Shown: one piece after another, positions 22,649-30,498 of the stretch
Layout: each line of letters opens with the position of its first letter
Position numbering within the stretch: the stretch's first letter is position 1
Origin: Quadrisphaera sp.
GTDB lineage: Bacteria > Actinomycetota > Actinomycetes > Actinomycetales > Quadrisphaeraceae
Length of the DNA: 35,480 nt
Direction of reading: 5' to 3'
NCBI GenBank assembly: GCA_029257185.1
Contig: JARICT010000124.1
Location: forward strand, 1 to 35,480
Translations under genes and position numbers: made by a program
Notes under the pieces: model-generated
The model's input: the letters and a program-made list of their open reading frames with translations, nothing else
Told to the model about the DNA's origin: nothing
The model's database searches: none

Positions 22649-23344
22649 ATGACCGCCACCTCACGCTCCCCCAGCCCTGGTCCCGGCTCTGGTCCCGCTC
22701 ACGGCACGGAGCACGACGGCGACGCCGGACGCCTCGTGCTGGTGCGCCACGGCCGCACGACCTGGGCCCACGCGGGCAAGCACACCGGGCTGAGCGACGT
22801 CCCGCTGGACGAGGTCGGCCGCGAGCAGGCGAGGGCGCTGCCCCCCCTCCTGGCCGCGGTGGTCGGCCCCTCCCCCCTCGTGCTGTGCTCCCCGCTGTCG
22901 CGGGCGAGCGAGACGGCGCGGCTGGCGGGCCTGCGCGTGGACGAGGAGGAGCCGCTGCTCGTGGAGTGGGACTACGGCGGGTACGAGGGCATGACCACCG
23001 CGCAGATCCGGGAGCAGGTCGGCGCTGGGTGGGAGATCTTCGCCTCCGGCGTCGTGGCCGGCGACGAGGTTCATCCCGGGGAGAGCCTGGAGGACGTCGC
23101 CGAGCGGGTGCGCAGGGTGCTGGAGCGGGTGCGCGCCGAGCTCGCGTCGCGCGACGTGGTGCTGGTGGGCCACGGTCACCTCACGCGGGTGCTCGCCGGC
23201 GTGTGGCTCGGTCTGGGCCCGGGCGCGGGCGCCGGTCTGCTGCTGGACCCCGCGGCGGTGTGCGTCATGGACTCCCACCACGACGTCCCGGCGATCCGGC
23301 ATTGGAACCTCAGCCCGGCGCTGGTGGCCTCGCTCTCGCCGTGA
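22649..23344 (+). CDS. Histidine phosphatase family protein
   Basis: The product belongs to the phosphoglycerate-mutase-like acid phosphatase superfamily, which works through a phospho-histidine. The catalytic RHG motif is at residues 33-35 (VLVRHGRT), the second arginine is in CSPLSRASETARLAG, the acid is in VEWDYGGYEGM and the second His is in LVGHGHLTRVL. The first 27 residues are Pro/Gly/Ser-rich and precede the fold. The 231-residue length is usual. The substrate cannot be told. It runs toward the GCS2-type gene and lies divergent from the membrane protein operon. Confidence 0.88.
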   Translation: MTATSRSPSPGPGSGPAHGTEHDGDAGRLVLVRHGRTTWAHAGKHTGLSDVPLDEVGREQARALPPLLAAVVGPSPLVLCSPLSRASETARLAGLRVDEEEPLLVEWDYGGYEGMTTAQIREQVGAGWEIFASGVVAGDEVHPGESLEDVAERVRRVLERVRAELASRDVVLVGHGHLTRVLAGVWLGLGPGAGAGLLLDPAAVCVMDSHHDVPAIRHWNLSPALVASLSP

Positions 23345-23352
23345 GGAGCCGC

Positions 23353-23374
23353 GGTCCCCAGGCACCGGGGGGCC
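23353..23374 (+). terminator. Possible terminator of phosphatase gene
   Basis: GGTCCCC (23353-23359) can pair with GGGGGCC (23368-23374) with one G-U pair, 8 nt after the stop and between two convergent genes. Weak evidence. Confidence 0.3.
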
Positions 23375-23387
23375 GGGCGTCGTGGGC

Positions 23388-24944
23388 TCAGCGGCGGGCG
23401 GGGGCCTCGAGGGACCACGTGTGCACGGGCTCGCCCGTCTCGCTGAGCTCGAGGTAGCGCCCCAGCATCGCCGCCAGCGCTTCGCGTCGTGAGGCACCGG
23501 CGGCCTCGAGTGACGCGACCACCGTGGTCTGCCACACCGAACCGGTCTGCCCGGTGCTCGCGCGCGCCTCGACGACGTCCAGGTGTCGGCGGGCGACGGC
23601 CTCGCTCACGCCCAGGCTCGACAGCCCCGCCTCGGCGAGGGGAAGGAGGTGCTCGTGGACCAGGGCGGGGACGGAGGTCTCGCCGGCGCCCGGCCACGTC
23701 ACGCGGGCGTGGAGCCCGTCCCGGGCGCAGCGCGCGAAGTCCTCCGCGGTGGTCGAGGGGTCGATGCTCCCTCGGGGATCGATCCCGGTGGCGACCATCT
23801 GGGCGACCACGCCGTAGAACAGCGCCGCGTTCGCCACCATGTCGACCGGTGTCGGACCCGCCGGGAGGATGCGGTTCTCCACGCGGAGGTGGGGCCGCAG
23901 GGTCCCGGTGGTGTCCGGCGCCACGTCGTAGACCGCGCGGTTCCACCGCCACACCGTCGAGGTGTGCATGAGCAGCTCGGTCAGCGCGGGGACCTTCCCG
24001 TCCGCCACGGCCCGCGCAGGGTCCTCGTCGCTCGTCTGCGGGATCAGGGGCGGATAGAGGTCGACGTCCTCGGCGAAGAGGTCCAGCACGGAGTCGACCC
24101 AGCGGTGACCGAAGGTGACGCGGGGGGCCACGCCCTGGCGCCGGAGCTCGGGGCCGCGGGTGTCGACGACCTGGGTGAACAGGGGGATGCGGGTCTCGGC
24201 CCACAGCAGGTGCCCGGCGAAGAACGGGGAGTTCGCGGCGAGGGCGACCTGGGGGCCCGCGAAGAGCTGCGCGGCGTTGTACGTCGCGGCGAAGCGCTCC
24301 GGCGCGACCTTCAGGTGCAGCTGGGTGGAGGTCGCGGCGCCCTCCTCGACCATGCACGAGGACGTGGCCCGCAGCTCTTCGACGCCGCTGATGACGAGGT
24401 CCCCGTCCTCCCCGCGGGCCCGCGCCACGGCGTGGTCCAGCTCGCGGTAGCGCACGGCGTCCGTCATCGCCTCGGCGCCGAGGTGCTCGAGGCGGAGGGT
24501 GGGCAGGATGCCGACCATGGCGACGTGCGCGCGCCCGGACCCTGGCTCTGGCCCCGGCCCTGCTCGCGTGCCGCCGATCGTCGCCACCGCTGACCGCGCC
24601 CGGTCGAGGGGTGCTTCGAGGTCGGACGTGAGGGCGTCGAGGCCGTCGCCCTCCAGGGCGAAGGGCGGGGCGTTGTACTCGATGGTCCAGCGGCCGATCT
24701 CGGGCACGAACGCCGGGTCGTCGATGGCCCTCAGGGCCGCGTCGCCGACGTTCGCGGGCTCGCCGCGGTCGTCGACGAGGGCCAGCTCCAGCTCGAGCCC
24801 TGCTCGCGGCGGCCCGTCGTCGAAGATGGCCTGACCACCCAGGTGCGCGGCGTGCATGGCGTGCAGCGTCTCGAGACAGCCGTCGAGCTTCTCGCGGTAG
24901 GCCCGGGGAGAGGCCAGCGCGTCGGAGTTCACCTCGGTGCCCAT
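23388..24944 (-). CDS. Glutamate-cysteine ligase family (GCS2-type) protein
   Basis: The 518-residue protein shows the GCS2 carboxylate-amine ligase pattern: GLELELALVDDRGEPANVG near residue 50 (metal/ATP-binding acids), EIGRWTIEYNAPP, and downstream SPFFAGHLLWAETRIPLF, FGHRWVDSVLDLF and LRVENRILPAGPTPVDMVAN. Such proteins join glutamate to an amine such as cysteine using ATP. Actinobacteria lack classical glutathione synthesis in most cases, so the true substrate is open. ATG 24944 has GAGGG close upstream and lies 7 nt after the MerR gene stop, so both are in one operon. A longer frame to 25025 lies inside the MerR gene. Confidence 0.82.
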   Translation of the reverse strand: MGTEVNSDALASPRAYREKLDGCLETLHAMHAAHLGGQAIFDDGPPRAGLELELALVDDRGEPANVGDAALRAIDDPAFVPEIGRWTIEYNAPPFALEGDGLDALTSDLEAPLDRARSAVATIGGTRAGPGPEPGSGRAHVAMVGILPTLRLEHLGAEAMTDAVRYRELDHAVARARGEDGDLVISGVEELRATSSCMVEEGAATSTQLHLKVAPERFAATYNAAQLFAGPQVALAANSPFFAGHLLWAETRIPLFTQVVDTRGPELRRQGVAPRVTFGHRWVDSVLDLFAEDVDLYPPLIPQTSDEDPARAVADGKVPALTELLMHTSTVWRWNRAVYDVAPDTTGTLRPHLRVENRILPAGPTPVDMVANAALFYGVVAQMVATGIDPRGSIDPSTTAEDFARCARDGLHARVTWPGAGETSVPALVHEHLLPLAEAGLSSLGVSEAVARRHLDVVEARASTGQTGSVWQTTVVASLEAAGASRREALAAMLGRYLELSETGEPVHTWSLEAPARR

Positions 24945-24951
24945 GCCGCCC

Positions 24952-25635
24952 TCAGCCGATCGCTCGTGCGGCGCGCCGCTGCGCCAGCTCGTCACCGCTC
25001 TCGCGGTCGGCGCGGGAGGCCGCACCGGCGGGCGTGCCGTCGGGGCGCTCGCCCGGGAGCGCGGCCAGGGAAGCCTGCACCTCGAGCCACACCCGTCCGA
25101 CGGCGATCCCGAAGACGCCCTGACCGCCCTGGACGAGGTCGATGACCTCGTCGGCGGACGTGCACGGGTAGACGCTCGCGCCGTCGGACATCAGCGTCAG
25201 GCTCTGCAGGTCGCCCTGCGGCGCGGTCTCGACGGTGGGAGCGCCGTCCGTCCTCGCGTCGTCCTGCACGTCGGCGTCGGGGCCCTGTGCGGTGGTGAGG
25301 GCCTCGCGCAGCGCCGTGGTCGTCGCGCGGATCTGCTGCAGGCACACCCCGGCCTCGAGGAGCCGGCGCACGGTCTTCAGCAGCAGGACGTCCGCGGGCC
25401 GGTAGAGACGCGAGATGCCCTGGGCGTGGCGCACGGTGCGCAGGCTGGGCTCGACGAGGCCGGCGCGCGCCCAGTAGTCGAGCTGGCGATACGTGATGCC
25501 GGCCGCCTGCGCGGCGACCGGTCCGCGGTAGCCCACCGGGGACGATGAGGTCGGACGGGTGCTGGGCTGCAGCCGGGTGGCGGCCTCGGCGCCGCTGCCG
25601 GCAGGGCCGCACGTCCTCTGGCTGCCGCCACTCAT
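24952..25635 (-). CDS. MerR-family regulator (Rv1830/ResR-like)
   Basis: The 227-residue regulator has a MerR winged helix near residue 35: GYRGPVAAQAAGITYRQLDY followed by WARAGLVEPSLR and a wing ending in RLYRPADVLLLKTVRRLLEAG. The C-terminal half has an acidic linker (DADVQDDARTDGA) and a small domain ending in a basic tail. Position after ftsR and the bifunctional nuclease matches M. tuberculosis Rv1830 (ResR), linked to growth resumption. ATG 25635 is preferred for its GGAGGG ribosome site 6 nt ahead; a longer frame reaches 25773 but overlaps the promoter. The first 22 residues look disordered. Confidence 0.87.
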   Translation of the reverse strand: MSGGSQRTCGPAGSGAEAATRLQPSTRPTSSSPVGYRGPVAAQAAGITYRQLDYWARAGLVEPSLRTVRHAQGISRLYRPADVLLLKTVRRLLEAGVCLQQIRATTTALREALTTAQGPDADVQDDARTDGAPTVETAPQGDLQSLTLMSDGASVYPCTSADEVIDLVQGGQGVFGIAVGRVWLEVQASLAALPGERPDGTPAGAASRADRESGDELAQRRAARAIG

Positions 25636-25740
25636 CGAGGGCCCTCCGCTCCTGCCCCTGCGGGCCTCTCCGGCCGCCCGGCCGGGCGCGCTGGCATGTC
25701 GCCGAACCCGTGAGGGCACCCTGCACGAGGGCTGTGAAGG

Positions 25741-25769
25741 ACGGTACGGGGCCCTGGAGAGCGCGTCAA
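25741..25769 (-). promoter_or_regulatory. Sigma70-type promoter of merR-GCS operon
   Basis: TTGACG (25769-25764) and TACCGT (25746-25741) are spaced by exactly 17 nt. A start near 25734 gives a leader of about 100 nt to ATG 25635. This is the best -35/-10 pair I found in the window. Confidence 0.65.
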
Positions 25770-25839
25770 TCATCCCTCCTCTTGACTACTGCGTGTCGGG
25801 CGGCGCTGCTGTGAGTGACGGCTGGGGGCGGTCCGGCGC

Positions 25840-26373
25840 TCAGGACGTCGGGCCGTCGGGCTCCTGACCGCGCGAGGGCCCGGTCCCGGTCTCCGGGTCG
25901 TCGCCACCGGGCCCCTCGAAGTCCTCGGCGCTCACCTGGTCGAGGAACGTGCGGAAACGCTCCACCTCGTCCTCGTCCTCGGCGGGCACGGGCATCCCGG
26001 CGGTGTCGAGCACGTCGTCGGCCCCCATGATCGGGCACCGCGCGCGCAGCGCGAGGGCGATGGCGTCGGAGGAGCGCGAGGGGACGACCACGCCGGAGGC
26101 CAGGACGAGCTCCGCGTGGTAGACGTTGTCCACCATCGAGGTGATCCGTACCTGCGTCAGCGGCGCCCCGACCGCTTCGAGGACGTTCTTCAGCAGGTCG
26201 TGCGTCAGCGGGCGGGGGGACTCCACGCCCTGCTGGGCGAACGCGATGGCCGAGGCTTCCGGGGCTCCGATCCAGATGGGCAGGAACCTCTCACCATCGA
26301 CCTCGCGCAGCAGCACGATCGGGTTGTTCGAGGGCATCTCGACCCTCACGCCGACGACTTCGAGCTCGCGCAT
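25840..26373 (-). CDS. Bifunctional nuclease family protein (DUF151)
   Basis: The 177-residue protein carries the DUF151/BFN domain: RELEVVGVRVEMPSNNPIVL at the N-terminus, LPIWIGAPEASAIAFAQQG, RPLTHDLLKNVLEAVGA and PSRSSDAIALALRARCPI. Plant BFN has RNase and DNase activity; in actinobacteria the role is unsettled. The C-terminal 50 residues are acidic and probably disordered. ATG 26373 lies 6 nt after TACGGT, so the gene can be leaderless. Its place between ftsR and the second MerR gene is the same as that of Rv1829. Confidence 0.9.
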   Translation of the reverse strand: MRELEVVGVRVEMPSNNPIVLLREVDGERFLPIWIGAPEASAIAFAQQGVESPRPLTHDLLKNVLEAVGAPLTQVRITSMVDNVYHAELVLASGVVVPSRSSDAIALALRARCPIMGADDVLDTAGMPVPAEDEDEVERFRTFLDQVSAEDFEGPGGDDPETGTGPSRGQEPDGPTS

Positions 26374-26379
26374 CTGCTC

Positions 26380-26385
26380 ACCGTA
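26380..26385 (-). promoter_or_regulatory. Leaderless -10 box of DUF151 gene
   Basis: TACGGT on the minus strand ends 6 nt before ATG 26373, with no ribosome site between. Confidence 0.5.
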
Positions 26386-26444
26386 GCCCGGTGCTGCCCG
26401 CGGCACCCCGCGACCCGGTGAGCAGGGGACGGGGCGACCAGCCC

Positions 26445-27368
26445 TCAGCGCGAGGGGCGCGGCAGGTTGGCGACGAGGAGCGCGGAGCGCAGCTCGCCCA
26501 GCGTCTGGCGCAGGTGGTTCGTCACGGTGGCCGCCCGGTCGTCGAGGTCGTCTCCCCCGCGGACGCGGCGCAGCGGCGCCGCGACCTGCTCCACGAGCCC
26601 GGCCTCGCGCTCGGCGGCGGTCCGCAGCACCCGCAGGTGCCGCGGCTCGATGCCGTGCCTGCCGAGCGCCGCGGCGGCCAGGACCACCTGGCGGGCGGCC
26701 TCGCCGTCACCGCTCTCGAGGGGGCGGGGCAGGAGCCCGTGGGCGTCGAGAGCGTCGACCAGCGCCACGTCACCCCCGGCGACCTCGACCAGCGTGTCGA
26801 AGTCGGGCGCCGCGGCGGACGTGCCCGGCGTCACCGGTGGCGACGCCGGCACCTGCTCCACCTCGACAGCCCCTGGGAGGTCTGCCTCGGGCTCCACCGC
26901 GGGGTGGGTGAGGTCCACGACGTGCTCGTGAGCGGGAGGGGCGGGACGGCGCGGTGCCGGTGCAGGTGCCGGAGACCTCTCGGGCCCCGCGGGGAGCGCC
27001 GACGACCGGCCCTGCTCCGTCGTGCCCTGCCCCGTGACGGGTGGCTGGACTGGAGGCTGAGCCGACGGCAGCGGTGGCTCGCGGCCCTCGTCCAGGGCGG
27101 TGAGGTGCTCGCCGATCACCCTCAGCGGCAGGTAGTGGTCCCGCTGCAGGGTGAGCACGAGGCGGAGCCGCTCGACGTGCGCCGGCGCGAACTTGCGGTA
27201 TCCCGAAGGGGTCCTCGCCGGGGTGACCAGTCCGCGGTCCTCGAGGAACCGGACCTTGGAGGGGGTGACGTCGGGGAAGTCCTCGCGCAGCCTCCCCAGG
27301 ACCTCACCGATGGTCAGCAGGTCGGCGGCAGCGGGGCGGCGTCCGGGCGCCCGCTCCGCCGTGCTCAC
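26445..27368 (-). CDS. ftsR: MerR-family regulator FtsR
   Basis: The 307-residue protein has the FtsR-type winged helix LTIGEVLGRLREDFPDVTPS followed by KVRFLEDRGLVTPARTPSGY and RKFAPAHVERL near residues 18-75. In Corynebacterium the orthologue activates ftsZ, and the M. tuberculosis orthologue is Rv1828. A long Pro/Ala-rich linker (about 100-150) separates it from a C-terminal helical domain that may sense a ligand or form dimers. GTG 27368 begins 10 nt after the garA stop, so it is in the garA operon. The linker makes it longer than the mycobacterial protein. Target genes are not visible in this window. Confidence 0.87.
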   Translation of the reverse strand: MSTAERAPGRRPAAADLLTIGEVLGRLREDFPDVTPSKVRFLEDRGLVTPARTPSGYRKFAPAHVERLRLVLTLQRDHYLPLRVIGEHLTALDEGREPPLPSAQPPVQPPVTGQGTTEQGRSSALPAGPERSPAPAPAPRRPAPPAHEHVVDLTHPAVEPEADLPGAVEVEQVPASPPVTPGTSAAAPDFDTLVEVAGGDVALVDALDAHGLLPRPLESGDGEAARQVVLAAAALGRHGIEPRHLRVLRTAAEREAGLVEQVAAPLRRVRGGDDLDDRAATVTNHLRQTLGELRSALLVANLPRPSR

Positions 27369-27378
27369 GGCCTCGGGC

Positions 27379-27882
27379 TCATCCCTGCTCGTCCCTCTCG
27401 CTGCCGTGGGGGTGGTAGGTCAGGCGGTACTTGCCGATCTGGACCTCGTCCCCGTCCTTCAACGGTTCCACGTCGACGCGCCCGCGGTTGACGTAGGTGC
27501 CGTTCAGGCTCCCTGCGTCGCGCACGGAGTAGCCCTCGTCGGTCCGCACGAACGCTGCGTGGCGCCGCGAGACGGTCACGTCGTCGAGGAAGATGTCGGT
27601 GCCCGGGTGACGCCCCGCGCTCACGTGGTCCGCGTCGAGGAGGAACCGTGCGCCGACGTTCGCGCCGGACTTGACGATCAGCAGGGCCGACCGTGGTGGC
27701 AGCGCGGCGATGCCGCGGAGGTCCTCACCCGACAGCCCGGAGCCGCCGTCACCGCTCGCCGGGGCGTCGACCCGTTCGCCCCGCGCCGTCGCCTCGTCCC
27801 GCAGGGCGGCAAAGGTCGCCGTGGTCTCCGGGCTCCGGACCTGGTCCTCACCGTGGCCGCTCACGAGCGCTCTCACCTCCAT
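27379..27882 (-). CDS. garA: FHA-domain metabolic regulator GarA/OdhI
   Basis: GarA/OdhI binds and inhibits 2-oxoglutarate dehydrogenase and glutamate-metabolising enzymes, and is switched off when Ser/Thr kinases phosphorylate its N-terminal ETT motif. That motif is present as SPETTATF (Thr20 and Thr21 from ATG 27882). The FHA domain runs from about residue 70 to 155 with the phosphothreonine-binding residues in SAGRHPGTDIFLDDVTVSRR and SLNGTYVNRG. The length of 167 aa is typical. No ribosome site precedes ATG 27882; GTG 27864 is an alternative start with GGAGG 11 nt ahead, and keeps the ETT motif. It lies between the gcvH-like gene and ftsR as in mycobacteria. Confidence 0.93.
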   Translation of the reverse strand: MEVRALVSGHGEDQVRSPETTATFAALRDEATARGERVDAPASGDGGSGLSGEDLRGIAALPPRSALLIVKSGANVGARFLLDADHVSAGRHPGTDIFLDDVTVSRRHAAFVRTDEGYSVRDAGSLNGTYVNRGRVDVEPLKDGDEVQIGKYRLTYHPHGSERDEQG

Positions 27883-27919
27883 CGCCGGGCCACCCGACGT
27901 TCGAGGGCCCTGGTGGTCG

Positions 27920-27925
27920 ACTGTA
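27920..27925 (-). promoter_or_regulatory. Possible -10 box of garA
   Basis: TACAGT on the minus strand implies a start near 27913 and a leader of about 31 nt to ATG 27882. No -35 is evident. Confidence 0.35.
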
Positions 27926-27978
27926 GTGGCCCGCGGTGCGCCCCCGCCGCGCCCGGCGCAGCGCGTCGCCCCTGATCA

Positions 27979-28428
27979 TCACCGTCGGTCGTCGTCGGTG
28001 CGCCGGGTGCCTCGCTCGCTGCTGCCCTGCGTGCGCCGACGGTAGGTCGCGGTGTCCAGCAGCCGCGACCACTCCTGGGGTACGTCCGCGTCGACCTCGA
28101 CGAGCCAGCCGTCCCGCTCGGGGTCGGCGTTCACCAGCTCCGGGCTCCCGGCGAGCGCGGTGTTGATCGCGACCACCACCCCGGAGACCGGTGCGAAGAG
28201 GTCGGCCACGGTGATCGTCGACTCCACCTCCCCGTACACCTCTCCGGCGCTCAACCGCGTCCCCGGTCCCGGCAGCTCGACGGCGACGACCTCCCCGAGG
28301 TGCGCCTGGGCGAAGGCGCTGAGGCCGACGCGGCAGCGGCGCACCGGCCCGCCCCGGTCGATCGCGGCGTCGTCCACCGACACCCAGTGGTGCTCCAGGG
28401 TCCACCCGAGGAACGGCCACGCGCTCAC
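27979..28428 (-). CDS. GcvH-like protein lacking the lipoyl lysine
   Basis: The 149-residue product aligns with glycine cleavage H protein: WTLEHHWVSVDD near the N-terminus (HEW-type motif), VGLSAFAQAHLGEVVAVELP, then GEVESTITVADLFAPVSGVV and LVNADPERDGWLVEVD. In true GcvH the fourth residue of the ESTK motif is the lysine that carries lipoate. Here it is isoleucine, Ile72, codon ATC at 28215-28213. The rest of the fold is well kept, so the gene is not decaying, but the protein cannot shuttle methylamine. It occupies the Rv1826 position next to garA. GTG 28428 overlaps the stop of the upstream DUF881 gene. Its function must differ from glycine cleavage, or a second gcvH lies elsewhere. Confidence 0.85.
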   Translation of the reverse strand: MSAWPFLGWTLEHHWVSVDDAAIDRGGPVRRCRVGLSAFAQAHLGEVVAVELPGPGTRLSAGEVYGEVESTITVADLFAPVSGVVVAINTALAGSPELVNADPERDGWLVEVDADVPQEWSRLLDTATYRRRTQGSSERGTRRTDDDRR

Positions 28429-29255
28429 GAGCCACCGCCCGCGTCGGCGCCGGGGTCCCGGGGGGTCATGGCGCCCGTGGCCGTGGTCTCGCGCACCGCG
28501 GTGATCTCGAGCACCTCCTCCTGCTGCACCTCACCGGTGCCCCCGCTGGCGGACAGGGTCGGCAGGACGCCGCCGGGAAAGCTCATCGCCGACGCCAGCG
28601 TGGCGGGGTCACCGATCGCCTGGAACGTGAACGGCGCGGACACCTCGGTGCCGTCGACCACGACGGAGGTCGACGAGGACCCGTCGGCGTCGGTCGGGCC
28701 GTCGGAGACGTAGGTGCTCGCCACCACGCGCACGTCGGCCAGGGCGATCGCCTCGGCACCGGCGTCCCGCAGCTCCTGGATCGTGGACAGCAGCAGGTCC
28801 GCGTCGGCGCCCGCACCGGAGAGCGTCAGCGTGATCCCCGGGCCGGTGGCGGGCGCGGTGCCGGCGAGGATCTCCAGGACGTCCAGGCGCTCGCGGGCGA
28901 CCTCGCGCGCGGCCCGGGAGTCGCCGCTGGCCGCGCGCAGCTCCTGGCGGGTGCGGGCGAGGTCGGCGGCCTCGTCCTGGAGGCGCGCGGCGCGGGTGGA
29001 GGTGTTGTCGAGCAGCGTGATGAGGTCGGACTCGCGCAGCGTGGAGAGATCGGTGGTGTCCTGCTCGCGCACGGTGGTGACCAGCCCGAGCCCCAGCAGC
29101 AGGCACAGCGCTCCCGCCGCGAGCTGGGAGCGGGTCGCGCGCGGGCGCAGCGCCGACACCAGGCGCGAGCGGCCGTCAGGTTCCTCGCTCGTGGGCTCCT
29201 GCGTCGCCCGCTCGTCGGTGGTCGGCTGCTCCGCGGCCTCCTCGGGCGGCCTCAC
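28425..29255 (-). CDS. DUF881 membrane-anchored protein (second copy)
   Basis: The 276-residue protein has a charged cytoplasmic head, one membrane helix (about residues 43-60, LAAGALCLLLGLGLVTTV), a coiled coil rich in Leu, Arg and Glu (about 75-125), and an extracytoplasmic DUF881 domain (GPGITLTLSGAG to SFPGGVLP). DUF881 proteins recur in pairs around DUF1290 in Gram-positive bacteria and are related in layout to division-associated proteins, but have no proven role. The GTG start overlaps the DUF1290 stop as GTGA and its own stop overlaps the gcvH-like start. The M. tuberculosis counterpart by position is Rv1825. Confidence 0.87.
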   Translation of the reverse strand: MRPPEEAAEQPTTDERATQEPTSEEPDGRSRLVSALRPRATRSQLAAGALCLLLGLGLVTTVREQDTTDLSTLRESDLITLLDNTSTRAARLQDEAADLARTRQELRAASGDSRAAREVARERLDVLEILAGTAPATGPGITLTLSGAGADADLLLSTIQELRDAGAEAIALADVRVVASTYVSDGPTDADGSSSTSVVVDGTEVSAPFTFQAIGDPATLASAMSFPGGVLPTLSASGGTGEVQQEEVLEITAVRETTATGAMTPRDPGADAGGGS

Positions 29256-29584
29256 GCCTTGAAGAGGTGACGTCGGATGGCGGCGGTGTTGGCGAAGATG
29301 CGGATCCCCAGCACCACCACCACACCGGTGGAGAGCTGGGCGCCGACGCCGAGCTGGTCACCGAGGAAGACGATCACCGCGGCGACGACGACGTTGGAGG
29401 CGAAGGACACGACGAACACCTTGTCGTCGAAGATGCCGTCCAGCAGCGACCGCAGGCCCCCGAAGACGGCGTCCAGCGCGGCCACCACGGCGATCGGCAG
29501 GTAGGGCGCCAGCACCGGCGGCACCGCGGGGGTGAGGACGAGGCCCAGCACGATCCCGAGGAGGAGCCCGATGACGGCGATCAC
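29252..29584 (-). CDS. Small basic membrane protein (DUF1290/Sbp)
   Basis: The 110-residue protein is almost wholly hydrophobic, with about three membrane helices and the family segment PYLPIAVVAALDAVFGGLRS near residue 27, followed by FDDKVFVVSFASNVVVAA. It ends in the basic FANTAAIRRHLFKA. DUF1290 proteins sit between two DUF881 genes across actinobacteria and firmicutes; in mycobacteria this is Rv1824. The function is not known. Both ends overlap its neighbours by 4 nt, so the three membrane proteins are probably made in equal amounts as a complex. Confidence 0.9.
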   Translation of the reverse strand: MIAVIGLLLGIVLGLVLTPAVPPVLAPYLPIAVVAALDAVFGGLRSLLDGIFDDKVFVVSFASNVVVAAVIVFLGDQLGVGAQLSTGVVVVLGIRIFANTAAIRRHLFKA

Positions 29585-30498
29585 GGCCGGCCCTCCGGCC
29601 CCGGCTCGTCGGTGCTCGCGGCCGGGCCCGTCCCGGGGCGCAGGACGCCGGCGTGGCGCAGCACCTCGACGCTGCCCGCGGGCAGGTCGAGGCGGCGGTG
29701 GGCCGTGGACGTGACCTGCACGTCGTAGGCCTCCTGCAGCGCGGCGAGGTAGGCGCCGGCGGCGGAGGCGGCGAATCCCTCGGCCAGGGGGCCGGGCTCG
29801 CCGATGGCCTCGAGGACGTAGGGCGGTGTCAGGGGTTGGTAGTCGACGAGGATCGCCTGGCCGGCGACCCTGATCGAGGACAGGGAGGTGAGGCGGTGCC
29901 CGTTGACGCTCACGGTCTGCGCACCGGCGGTGAACAGCCCGTTGGCCACCACCTGCAGGTCGCGGTCGAGCACCCGGCCCTGGTCGGCCCCGGTCGCCTC
30001 GCGGGGGTCCCCGCCGGGGGCCGGGGCGCGCGACCCGGGGGCGTCGTCGATGCTCAGGCGCAGGCCGGGCCCCCGGACCGCGGTGGTCCCGGCGAGCAGG
30101 CCGCCCGCACGGGTGGCGGCCACGAGGTCGTCACCGCTGCCGGACAGCGCGGCGTCGGCGCGCGCGTCCACGTCGGCGCGCAGCTGCTCGACGCGCTCGC
30201 TGCTGCTCGTGACCGCGGCCCGGCGCTCGGCGATCTTCTCGACGAGCGCCTCGCGCGCACCGGGGGGCGCGGGGGCCCGCAGCGTGGCGACCGCCACGGA
30301 GACACCCGCGCCGAGGGCGAGGGCCACCGCGGCGACCCACGCCGACCTGGCCCACGTGGAGGGCGGGCGGGGCTCCCCCGCCCTGGTGGCCGCCTCGCGC
30401 CGGGCCGCAGCGCTCGCGTAGCCCGGGTCGAGCGCCCTGTCCGCGGTCTCGCGCAGCAGGCTCATCGAGGCGTCGGGAGCACGCGCCGGCGCGCTCAC
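29581..30498 (-). CDS. DUF881 membrane-anchored protein (first copy)
   Basis: The 305-residue protein has a cytoplasmic head, one membrane helix (about residues 55-72, WVAAVALALGAGVSVAVA), a coiled coil (about 80-115) and an outer DUF881 domain with GPGLRLSIDDAPG, LQVVANGLFTAGAQTVSVNG and PPYVLEAIGEPG. The frame is open to 30855, but GTG 30498 overlaps the pgsA stop as GTGA and the sequence further upstream is arginine-rich shadow, so that start is chosen. The two DUF881 proteins in this operon are clearly paralogues with different tails; position matches Rv1823. Confidence 0.87.
   Translation of the reverse strand: MSAPARAPDASMSLLRETADRALDPGYASAAARREAATRAGEPRPPSTWARSAWVAAVALALGAGVSVAVATLRAPAPPGAREALVEKIAERRAAVTSSSERVEQLRADVDARADAALSGSGDDLVAATRAGGLLAGTTAVRGPGLRLSIDDAPGSRAPAPGGDPREATGADQGRVLDRDLQVVANGLFTAGAQTVSVNGHRLTSLSSIRVAGQAILVDYQPLTPPYVLEAIGEPGPLAEGFAASAAGAYLAALQEAYDVQVTSTAHRRLDLPAGSVEVLRHAGVLRPGTGPAASTDEPGPEGRP

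Noticed and set aside
29251-29361. Short minus-strand frame over the DUF881/DUF1290 junction
   Set aside because: It is out of frame with both conserved genes that overlap there by 4 nt.
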